Shown one piece after another: positions 1-5,511 of a stretch of 12,253 bases of DNA. The notes beneath the pieces were generated by a model. It saw only the letters and a program-made list of their open reading frames with translations, was not told where the DNA came from and did not search any database. Position 1 is the stretch's first letter, and each line of letters opens with the position of its first letter. The stretch is from positions 1-12,253 of the forward strand of contig JAEZHQ010000116.1 in NCBI GenBank assembly GCA_023416455.1. The letters run 5' to 3'. The DNA comes from Pseudomonadota bacterium (GTDB lineage: Bacteria; Pseudomonadota; Alphaproteobacteria; Azospirillales; Azospirillaceae). The position numbers were made by a program, and so were the translations under genes.

Positions 1-841
1 GTTCCTCGCGGCGCCCGCCGCCGCCGAAGCTCGGCTCGCGGCGCATCCCCGGTGGGGTGCCGCCGCCGGCCGCCGCCTTCGGCGGTGTGGCCCGGCCGCT
101 GCGCCACCACGCAAAGCCGATGCCGGCCAGCGTCAGGGCAACGACGCCCATCACCACGTAGCGCAAGACACCCATGGCCCAGGCGGGCAGCAACGCCGCG
201 GTGCCGTCGGAGGGGGCTTCCATCGGGACCGGCTGGCCGGACGGCGTGGTTGCGGTGACGCTGGCGCGCGGGGCCGCCTGCGGCACCGGCCCCTGCGCGG
301 CCTCCCCCCCGGCGGGAACGGGAACGGCGGAGCGGGCGGCGGCGGCGGGACCCGCCGCCGGGGCCGGCGGCGGGCCGGAGCGGAACTGCGCGCTGCCGGC
401 GAACTCGCCCTCGCCGCTCTGGATACGTTGGGTGGGGGCGGCGCGCGGCACCACCTCGCGCTGCGGCTCGCGCGGGGCCTGGCCCGGCCCGCCGCCGCCC
501 GGCCGTTGCTGGGCGAGGTTGCCCATGGTCGGAGCGGTCTTGGCCTGGCGCTCGGCGAGCATCCGGCTGACGGTCGCGGCGTCGAGCTGGTTGGTCACCG
601 GCAGCCCGACCGACGCCTGGTACTTGCCGAGGGCGGCCTTCGTCTGCGGCGTCATCTGGCCGTTGGCCCGGCCGCCGATGTCGAATCCCTTCTCCTTGAG
701 GATGGTCTGCGCCCATTGGACGTCGCCCGCCTGCTGCGCCAGCGCGGACGGCGCGCCGGCCGCCAGCGCCACCATCACGGTTGCCGCCATCACGGTTGCC
801 ACCGTCACCGAACGGCGCGCACGCCGCCATCCCTCAGGCAT
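1..841 (-). CDS. Exported peptidoglycan-binding-domain membrane protein, partial (runs off left edge)
   Basis: An open frame of 280 codons starts at 841 and reaches the window edge without a stop, so the C-terminus is missing. ATG 841 is chosen because GGAGG sits five bases upstream. Residues 1-36 look like a Sec signal peptide (basic n-region, hydrophobic stretch, cleavage after ALA). Residues 41-96 resemble a PG_binding_1 domain: QWAQTILKEKGFDIGG followed by a TPQTKAALGKYQ helix and GLPVTNQLDAATV. A Pro/Ala/Gly-rich linker covers about 105-215, then one membrane segment at about 222-246 and a basic Gly-rich cytoplasmic-looking tail. The family binds cell-wall peptidoglycan and is usually a targeting module. 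No catalytic domain is seen in the visible part, so the role is inferred as envelope-associated. The long low-complexity linker suggests it spans the periplasm. Confidence 0.72.
   Translation of the reverse strand, partial: MPEGWRRARRSVTVATVMAATVMVALAAGAPSALAQQAGDVQWAQTILKEKGFDIGGRANGQMTPQTKAALGKYQASVGLPVTNQLDAATVSRMLAERQAKTAPTMGNLAQQRPGGGGPGQAPREPQREVVPRAAPTQRIQSGEGEFAGSAQFRSGPPPAPAAGPAAAARSAVPVPAGGEAAQGPVPQAAPRASVTATTPSGQPVPMEAPSDGTAALLPAWAMGVLRYVVMGVVALTLAGIGFAWWRSGRATPPKAAAGGGTPPGMRREPSFGGGGRREE
772..800. repeat. 15 bp tandem duplication inside the signal-peptide coding region
   Basis: CCATCACGGTTGCC occurs twice, starting at 772 and 787, with one intervening base, giving a 15 bp period. 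On the minus strand this encodes a repeated ATVM(A/V) in the hydrophobic core of the signal peptide, five codons per unit, so the frame is kept. A weaker third relative (GCCACCGTCACC) follows. Confidence 0.8.
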
Positions 842-888
842 TCCATCCTCCGTCCGAGAGCGCGGCCCCAACCCCGCGGGCCCGACCC

Positions 889-900
889 TGCCACGTGGCA
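889..900. promoter_or_regulatory. Perfect palindrome TGCCACGTGGCA, possible operator
   Basis: The 12 bp sequence is its own reverse complement and lies 48 bp upstream of the start codon of the minus-strand PG-binding gene, where an operator would be plausible. No regulator family can be named from the motif alone, and GC-rich DNA gives such palindromes by chance fairly often. Confidence 0.25.
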
Positions 901-1134
901 CCGTGTTAGCAGATTGCGGCGGTTCTTCGGGCGCAATTTTTCCCGCGCCTGTGTTGCGTGCGATTCATGCGGGTGCGTGGGCCGCGGCCGCACCGGCGGT
1001 GTTGCTCTGACGCGGCGCGGGAGGAACCGCGATTCCCCCAATGGTTGCTCTCCCTTCGGACGAGGGGCCGGAAACGGGCCGCATTCCCCTTCTGTTAACC
1101 CTTGCCTCGGCAGGATCGTGCCCTGGCAGACCTG

Positions 1135-1143
1135 TGCTACGAT
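1135..1143 (+). promoter_or_regulatory. Extended -10-like element of the small lipoprotein gene
   Basis: TGCTACGAT matches the extended -10 pattern TGnTAnnnT and lies 30 bases before ATG 1174. The untranslated leader it would produce still contains the purine-rich Shine-Dalgarno sequence. No good -35 hexamer stands 16-18 bp upstream, which is tolerated at extended -10 promoters. A near copy (CCTGTGCTAGAAT) precedes the minus-strand gene that starts at 1999. Confidence 0.35.
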
Positions 1144-1173
1144 CGGGGCCACGAGCGAGGGGGGAGCGGAGCC

Positions 1174-1428
1174 ATGGGCAGGGCGTCGGGGGGGATTCTT
1201 CTCTGCGGGGTGCTGACGCTGGCCGGCTGCGCCAACCCGTCCCATCGCGAATGGACGGCGTCGGACGACGTCGCGACGGTGGCCTTCGACGAATGCACCG
1301 AGCAGGTGGACGCCACCATGCGCCTGCGCGGCTACCCGCATCGGCCGCTGCCGGAGACGCCGCAGTTCCGCTACCGCCGGGAGATCTTCGCGCAGTGCAT
1401 GCGCCGCAAGGGCTACGTCGCGGACTGA
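1174..1428 (+). CDS. Small lipoprotein of unknown function
   Basis: Encodes 84 residues. The in-frame codon at 1102 is possible, but ATG 1174 is chosen because it follows the purine-rich GAGGGGGGAGCGGA and puts a lipoprotein signal at the N-terminus: MGRASGG, a hydrophobic stretch, then the lipobox LAGC with Cys19 as the lipidated residue. Ala at +2 would favour outer-membrane sorting under the usual Lol rule. The mature part is about 65 residues with two further cysteines (in DECTEQV and AQCMRRKGY) that could form a periplasmic disulfide. The ending CMRRKGY resembles many small alphaproteobacterial lipoproteins that finish with a Cys-Met-x-x-(K/R)-G-(Y/W) motif. The function is unknown. The neighbours on both sides are transcribed on the other strand, so it is probably monocistronic. 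Confidence 0.75.
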   Translation: MGRASGGILLCGVLTLAGCANPSHREWTASDDVATVAFDECTEQVDATMRLRGYPHRPLPETPQFRYRREIFAQCMRRKGYVAD

Positions 1429-1536
1429 TGCGGACGGTGCTGTGAAGGCGTCGTCCGCATCATCCTCGCGATCAATGCTATCGCATTGATCTGTCGGGTT
1501 TTACCGGCGGCGCTCCGTGTTCATGCGCCGCCGGTA
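1426..1536. terminator. Convergent intergenic terminator region with three inverted repeats
   Basis: Three perfect stems stand in a row between the ends of two convergent genes. Stem one has 11 bp (1426-1436 with 1452-1462, 15-base loop) and includes the lipoprotein stop codon. Stem two has 9 bp (GATCAATGC, 1470-1478 with 1483-1491, TATC loop) and is followed by TCGGGTTTT. Stem three has 12 bp (TACCGGCGGCGC, 1502-1513 with 1525-1536). The third stem can end transcription in either direction, the usual arrangement in convergent gaps. Only a short T-run is present, so intrinsic strength is uncertain. Confidence 0.6.
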
Positions 1537-1573
1537 TGAGGCAAGGGATCGCCGGGATCTGCGGACCGTCGCG

Positions 1574-1999
1574 TCACGGGGACGGCAGCCCGTAGCCCGT
1601 CCCCAGCAGCAGATAGGCGGCAAGGCCGGCCAGCCCCCCGGCAACGATCACCGCAACGTAGAAGCGCAGCGGCAGCCGAAGCCGCTCCCCGGCCCGCCGC
1701 CGGCCCTTCGCACCCCGGCCCGCCGCCGCGGGCCGCGCCGGACCGCCGCGGGCAGGTCGGGCAGGATCGTGCAAGGCGATGAGCTTCCAGTCGAACTCCA
1801 TGCCCCCGTAGGGCGAATCGGTGTTGTGGTCGAGCTGGATGAGGCGGAAGTAAGCCCGCGGATTGACCCTGGCCATCAGCTCGAAGCGGGCCCGCGCCTG
1901 GTCCAGTTCCTCCCCCACCTCCAGGGTCGTCCAGCCCTTGCCGCGCGCCTTCTGGATGGCGAAGCGGGTCGGCTGGGGCTGGGGGCGGGACGGCGGCAT
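1574..1999 (-). CDS. Uncharacterised protein with C-terminal membrane anchor
   Basis: Encodes 141 residues. I do not recognise a named family. Residues 11-75 look like a compact mixed alpha/beta domain (RFAIQKARGKGWTTLEVG, a charged helix rich in A, R and E, then AYFRLIQLDHNTDS and FDWKLIALHD). A basic Pro/Arg/Ala linker at about 79-110 follows, then a single hydrophobic helix at about 113-133 and a short tail. The strongly basic linker before the helix predicts that the N-terminal domain stays in the cytoplasm, as in a tail-anchored protein. ATG 1999 is the chosen start. There is no Shine-Dalgarno sequence before it, but TGCTAGAAT stands eight bases upstream, suggesting a leaderless transcript. 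Function is unknown. Confidence 0.65.
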   Translation of the reverse strand: MPPSRPQPQPTRFAIQKARGKGWTTLEVGEELDQARARFELMARVNPRAYFRLIQLDHNTDSPYGGMEFDWKLIALHDPARPARGGPARPAAAGRGAKGRRRAGERLRLPLRFYVAVIVAGGLAGLAAYLLLGTGYGLPSP

Positions 2000-2251
2000 G
2001 GCGGGTCATTCTAGCACAGGCGCCGACGCGCGCCATCGGCCGCTGGCCGGGTCTCCGGAACCGCCAGGCCGCAGTACAGATTCACATCGTGAAATACAAT
2101 GGTGTGCATGTTCCTTAATAATCAAATCATGAGATATCAAATTGTCAGGTATGTCGGCCCATTACTGCGACACTTTATGCGTTGACTCCCTTGGCTTAAC
2201 TGCATTTTTCTCTGGATTTGTTGATAACTGGGCAGATTTCAGGGGGAATGC
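2000..2251. other. AT-rich intergenic region upstream of the RTX gene
   Basis: The 252 bp gap separates a minus-strand gene from the plus-strand RTX gene, so it is divergent. From about 2081 to 2250 the GC content is about 41% by hand count, far below the flanking DNA. It contains two ATCAAAT copies 15 bp apart (2121-2127 and 2136-2142), a GATATC palindrome between them, a TTGACT hexamer at 2182-2187 without a good -10 at the right spacing, and several T-runs. It reads as a regulatory region and shows no convincing gene. Confidence 0.55.
2008..2016 (-). promoter_or_regulatory. Extended -10 box TGCTAGAAT directly before the 1999 start
   Basis: On the minus strand TGC-TAGAAT ends eight bases before the ATG at 1999. 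TAGAAT matches the -10 consensus at five of six positions and has the TGn extension. The transcription start would fall at or next to the start codon. No convincing -35 box is visible. Confidence 0.4.
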
Positions 2252-3997
2252 GTGGCTACAATTTACGGGAATTCCGGCGACAACGTCATGGGGCCCTACG
2301 CCGGGGCGAACACCCTGTTCGGCGGGGCCGGAAACGACACGCTCTTCGGCTATACGAGCGGCGACCTTCTGTTCGGCGAGGACGGCAACGATTACCTGGA
2401 CGGCGACTACGGCAACGACAGCCTGTCGGGCGGCGCCGGAAACGACACGCTCTACGGCTATTACGGCAACGACATCATCCTGGGCGACGCCGACAACGAC
2501 ATCCTCTACGGCGAGGACGGCGACGACCTCCTGGACGGCGGGACCGGCAACGACATCCTCTACGGCGGCACCGGAAACGACCTGCTCGACGGCAACGAGG
2601 GGAACGACAGCCTGTCGGGCGGCGCCGGAAACGACACCCTCTACGGCTATTACGGCAACGACCTGATGCTGGGCGACGACGGCGACGACGTCATCGACGG
2701 CGAGGACGGCAACGACACGCTGCACGGCGGCCTCGGCAACGACACCCTCTACGGCGGCGCCGGAAACGATTCGCTGGATGGGTTCGACGGCAACGACGTC
2801 CTGTCGGGCGGCGCCGGAAACGACACGCTCTACGGCTATTACGGCAACGACACCATCCACGGTGACGACGGCGACGATGTCATCAACGGCGAGGACGGCG
2901 CCGACAGCCTGATCGGCGGCGCCGGCAACGACACCATCTTCGGCGGGGCCGGCAACGACACCATCCGGGGCGGCGACGGCGCCGACCACATCGAGGCCGG
3001 CGCCGACGCGGATGGTGTCGAGGGCGGCGCCGGCGCGGACGCCATCTGGGGCGAGGGTGGCAACGACGTCCTCTGGGGCGACGCCGGGAACGACATCATC
3101 GACGGCGGCGACGGCAACGACTTCCTGGCCGGCGGCCTCGACGACGACACGCTCTACGGCCAGGGCGGCGACGACCTGGTGCAGGGGAGCGAGGGCAACG
3201 ACACCCTCGACGGCGGCGACGGCAACGACTCGCTGGAGGGCGGCAGCGGCGCCGACGTCATCCTCGGCGGCGACGGCCACGACCTGATCCACGGCAAGGA
3301 CGCCTCCTCCGGAACGGTCGACGGGAACGACAGCATCGACGGCGGCCACGGCAACGACACCATCCACGGCTCCTACGGCAACGACCTGATCTTCGGCAAC
3401 GCCGGGGACGACGAACTCTTCGGGGACGCCGGCGCCGACACCATCGACGGCGGCTACGGCAACGACACCATCCACGGCGACGACAGCAACGACGACAACG
3501 CCGACGACGCACTCTCCGGCGGTGACGGGAACGACCGCCTGTACGGCTTCGCCGGCGCCGACACCCTCGACGGCGGCAACGGGAACGACACGCTCAGCGG
3601 CGGCGCCGGCAACGACGTCCTCTTTGGCGAGCTGTACGAAGGCAGCGGCCAGGACGTCCTGGCCGGCGGATCCGGCGACGACACCCTCATCGGCGGTGCC
3701 GACAACGACCTGTATCTCTTCGACTTCCGCTACGACCAGTTCGACACGATCATCGACACCGACGGCGACTACGACACCCTGTACATCTCCGGAACCATCC
3801 TCTCCGATCTCAACGCCTACGCTTCCGGATACGATCTGGTCATCCACTCCATCTCCGACGCCGCCGATTACGACGGGATAAGCCATCGCATTGTGATCCA
3901 GGACTACTGGCTCGGCACCGACAACCGCGTCGAGATACTGGAGGTGAGCGGCGGCTACTACGCGCTGCACGATCTCGCCCTCGGGATCATCCCTTAA
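2252..3997 (+). CDS. RTX-repeat calcium-binding protein, probable type I secretion substrate
   Basis: Encodes 581 residues. GTG 2252 is chosen because AGGGGG (2241-2246) is five bases upstream; an ATG at 2248 is in another frame. Nearly the whole protein, residues about 24-486, consists of some fifty GGxGxDxLx-type nonapeptides, which in known RTX proteins wind into a Ca2+-filled parallel beta-roll outside the cell. Three short breaks interrupt the array (near GKDASSGTV, DDSNDDNADD and ELYEGSGQD). Residues 52-240 form three 63-residue super-repeats of seven nonapeptides. The last 95 residues (487-581) lack repeats, are rich in Asp, Tyr and Ile, and fit the C-terminal region with the uncleaved type I secretion signal. 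There is no N-terminal signal peptide and no catalytic or adhesion domain. No ABC/HlyD transporter genes are nearby. A NodO-like, adhesive or matrix role is possible but not shown. Confidence 0.9.
   Translation: MATIYGNSGDNVMGPYAGANTLFGGAGNDTLFGYTSGDLLFGEDGNDYLDGDYGNDSLSGGAGNDTLYGYYGNDIILGDADNDILYGEDGDDLLDGGTGNDILYGGTGNDLLDGNEGNDSLSGGAGNDTLYGYYGNDLMLGDDGDDVIDGEDGNDTLHGGLGNDTLYGGAGNDSLDGFDGNDVLSGGAGNDTLYGYYGNDTIHGDDGDDVINGEDGADSLIGGAGNDTIFGGAGNDTIRGGDGADHIEAGADADGVEGGAGADAIWGEGGNDVLWGDAGNDIIDGGDGNDFLAGGLDDDTLYGQGGDDLVQGSEGNDTLDGGDGNDSLEGGSGADVILGGDGHDLIHGKDASSGTVDGNDSIDGGHGNDTIHGSYGNDLIFGNAGDDELFGDAGADTIDGGYGNDTIHGDDSNDDNADDALSGGDGNDRLYGFAGADTLDGGNGNDTLSGGAGNDVLFGELYEGSGQDVLAGGSGDDTLIGGADNDLYLFDFRYDQFDTIIDTDGDYDTLYISGTILSDLNAYASGYDLVIHSISDAADYDGISHRIVIQDYWLGTDNRVEILEVSGGYYALHDLALGIIP
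2405..2971 (+). repeat. Three tandem 189 bp units (63 residues, seven RTX nonapeptides each)
   Basis: Units lie at 2405-2593, 2594-2782 and 2783-2971. Each begins with a xxGND(S/V)LSG nonapeptide, then GAGNDTLYG, then a YYGND-type nonapeptide. The core starting CCTGTCGGGCGGCGCCGG occurs at 2422, 2611 and 2800, exactly 189 bp apart, and is nearly identical over about 60 bp in all three. Later nonapeptides in the units are more diverged. This points to segmental duplication on top of the basic 27 bp period. Confidence 0.85.
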
Positions 3998-4022
3998 TGC
4001 CGAACCTCCCATAACGCCAAAC

Positions 4023-4048
4023 CCCGGTGATCGCAGCCGATCACCGGG
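4023..4048 (+). terminator. Hairpin after the RTX gene (11 bp perfect stem)
   Basis: CCCGGTGATCG and CGATCACCGGG pair around a CAGC tetraloop, 25 bases after the RTX stop codon. No T-run follows, so it may act with Rho or stabilise the mRNA 3' end. A third partial copy of the right arm (CGATCACCGG, 4052-4061) lies just downstream and could compete for the left arm. Confidence 0.55.
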
Positions 4049-4091
4049 CCTCGATCACCGGCACGGGCGGACGCCGATTCCGGCTCCCCCG

Positions 4092-4124
4092 ACCCGGGGC
4101 CGGGCATCGCGCCCGGCCCCGGGT
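4092..4124 (+). terminator. Second hairpin after the RTX gene (14 bp perfect stem)
   Basis: ACCCGGGGCCGGGC pairs perfectly with GCCCGGCCCCGGGT around the loop ATCGC. This all-GC stem lies 33 bases before the glycosyltransferase start. It could end RTX transcription in tandem with the first hairpin. No U-tract follows. Confidence 0.5.
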
Positions 4125-4157
4125 TCCGGTCCACGATGCCGCCTATCGACTGTCGCC

Positions 4158-5369
4158 ATGAACATTCTCTTCATCCATCAGAACATGCCGGGCCAGTACG
4201 CGCACCTCGCGGCGGCGCTGGCGCGCGACCCGGCGAACGCCGTGGCCTTCGTCACCAGGCGCGCCGACCGTGCGATCCCCGGCGTCCGCCGCCTGACCTA
4301 CGGCACCCGCCGGACGGCGCGGCCCTCGACCCACCCCTATCTGCGCTCCACGGAGAACGCCGTCCTGCACGGGCAGGCGGTCGCCCGCACCCTGCTGGCG
4401 CTGAGGAAGGAGGGATTCGTCCCCGACGTCGTCGCCGGCCATCCCGGCTGGGGCGAGACGCTGTTCGTGAAGGACGTCCTTCCCGAGGTGCCCTACCTGA
4501 ACTATTGCGAGTTCTACTACCGCCCGCAGGGCCAGGATTTCGGCTTCGACCCCGCCGCCCCACCCACCCTGGATGCGCGGCTGACCCTGCGTCTGCGCCG
4601 CACCCCGCTGCTGCTGGCCCTGGAGTCCTGCGACCACGGCGTCGCGCCGACCGCCTGGCAGCGGGCGACCCACCCGGCCGAACTGCGGGCGAAGATCGAC
4701 GTCATCCACGACGGAATAGACACCGCCCGACTGCGCCCCGACCCTGCCGCCCGCTTCACGCTGCCCGACGGCCGGACGCTGACGGCGGGCGATCCGGTGG
4801 TCACCTACGCCGCCCGCGGCCTGGAGCCCTACCGCGGCTTTCCCAGCTTCATGCGCGCCCTGCCGCGCATCCTCGACTCCCGGCCCGACGCCACCGTCCT
4901 GATCATCGGGGGCGACGAGCCCAGCTACGGCTCCGCCCCGAAGGAGGGCGGGACGTGGCGCGAGGCGCTGCTGGCGGAGGTCGCCGTCGACCCGCGGCGC
5001 GTCGTCTTCCTTGGTCACCTGCCCCGCGACCGCTTCGCGGCGGCGCTCGCCGTGTCCAGCGTCCACGTCTATCTGACCTATCCCTTCGTCCTGTCCTGGT
5101 CGATGCTGGAGGCGATGGCGCTCGGCCGCGTCGTGGTCGGGTCCGACACGCCGCCGGTGCGCGAGGTCATCCGCGATGGGGAGAACGGCCTCCTGGCCGA
5201 CTTCTTCGACCCGGCCGCCATCGCCGAGCGGGTGGTGGCGGTGCTGCGCGACCCCGGCGCCTTCGCCGCGCTCGGCCGGGCCGCCCGCGACACCGTGCGC
5301 GACGGCTACGAACTGGCCGACTGTCTGGCCCGGCAGACGGCGCTGCTGCGGCGCCTCGCAGCGTCATGA
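4158..5369 (+). CDS. Glycosyltransferase, GT4-like (group 1)
   Basis: Encodes 403 residues with the two-domain GT-B layout. The N-terminus MNILFIHQNMPGQYAHLA is typical of one GT4 subgroup, with the PGQ loop in place of the usual GGxxR loop. The linker region has DVIHDGIDTARLRP (182-194). The C-terminal domain has VTYAARGLEPYRGF (215-228), VLIIGGDEPSYG (247-258), VVFLGHLP and the donor-binding stretch VLSWSMLEAMALG...TPPVREVI (311-338). Glu318 is the second Glu of the EX7E motif; the first is replaced by Phe310, which I recall as normal for this YPFVLSWS subgroup. The family moves a sugar from a nucleotide-sugar to an acceptor, often in polysaccharide or lipid glycosylation, in the cytosol. 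The substrate cannot be told. There is no Shine-Dalgarno sequence before ATG 4158. It is alone, with no other polysaccharide genes next to it. Confidence 0.85.
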   Translation: MNILFIHQNMPGQYAHLAAALARDPANAVAFVTRRADRAIPGVRRLTYGTRRTARPSTHPYLRSTENAVLHGQAVARTLLALRKEGFVPDVVAGHPGWGETLFVKDVLPEVPYLNYCEFYYRPQGQDFGFDPAAPPTLDARLTLRLRRTPLLLALESCDHGVAPTAWQRATHPAELRAKIDVIHDGIDTARLRPDPAARFTLPDGRTLTAGDPVVTYAARGLEPYRGFPSFMRALPRILDSRPDATVLIIGGDEPSYGSAPKEGGTWREALLAEVAVDPRRVVFLGHLPRDRFAAALAVSSVHVYLTYPFVLSWSMLEAMALGRVVVGSDTPPVREVIRDGENGLLADFFDPAAIAERVVAVLRDPGAFAALGRAARDTVRDGYELADCLARQTALLRRLAAS

Positions 5370-5511
5370 CGCGCGCAAAACACGTTTTTTAAGGATCCGT
5401 TAGCCGGAGTGGATTACTTTTACGGGAGCAGTTCGATGGGTTTCGAAGCGTTCCCGGGCAATTCACGGCGACACCCGCCGAAGGGACGGACAGCACGCTC
5501 AGGAGGTGACC

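Larger units (their letters stand above)
842..1173. other. Divergent intergenic region between the PG-binding gene and the lipoprotein gene
   Basis: This 332 bp stretch must hold the promoters of two divergent genes. Visible elements are a perfect 12 bp palindrome at 889-900 and an extended -10-like box at 1135-1143. A TGCTAACAC sequence on the minus strand (about 902-910) is a weak -10 candidate for the PG-binding gene. No further gene is convincing: the open frames here have shadow-like Arg/Pro/Gly-rich composition. Confidence 0.6.

Noticed and set aside
174..1010. A 278-codon plus-strand open frame over the PG-binding gene
   Set aside because: The minus-strand reading gives a signal peptide, a PG-binding domain and a membrane helix with a GGAGG site; the plus-strand product has only low-complexity Ala/Gly/Arg sequence.
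805..1341. A 178-codon minus-strand open frame in the divergent spacer
   Set aside because: It runs through the spacer and antisense to the lipoprotein gene, has Arg/Pro/His-rich composition and no recognisable domain.
2182..2210. A sigma-70 promoter for the RTX gene using TTGACT as -35
   Set aside because: At 16-18 bp spacing only T-runs such as ATTTTT are found, which are poor -10 boxes, so it is mentioned only as part of the AT-rich region.
2252..3997. The RTX array read as a CRISPR-like or satellite DNA array
   Set aside because: The 27 bp period keeps the reading frame and encodes GGxGxDxLx repeats throughout; there are no unique spacers between identical repeats.
2162..4012. A 616-codon open frame on the minus strand, antisense to the RTX gene
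   Set aside because: It mirrors the plus-strand repeats (runs of VVAV and AVDGVV-type peptides) and arises because the biased Gly/Asp/Asn codons give no stops in the opposite strand. It has no domain and no ribosome site; the plus strand has clear RTX nonapeptides.
5361..5390. An intrinsic terminator at the end of the glycosyltransferase gene (palindrome GCGTCATGACGC and a T6 run)
   Set aside because: The palindrome leaves only a 4 bp stem once a loop is allowed, and the T-run is separated from it by 12 bases, so the geometry does not fit.
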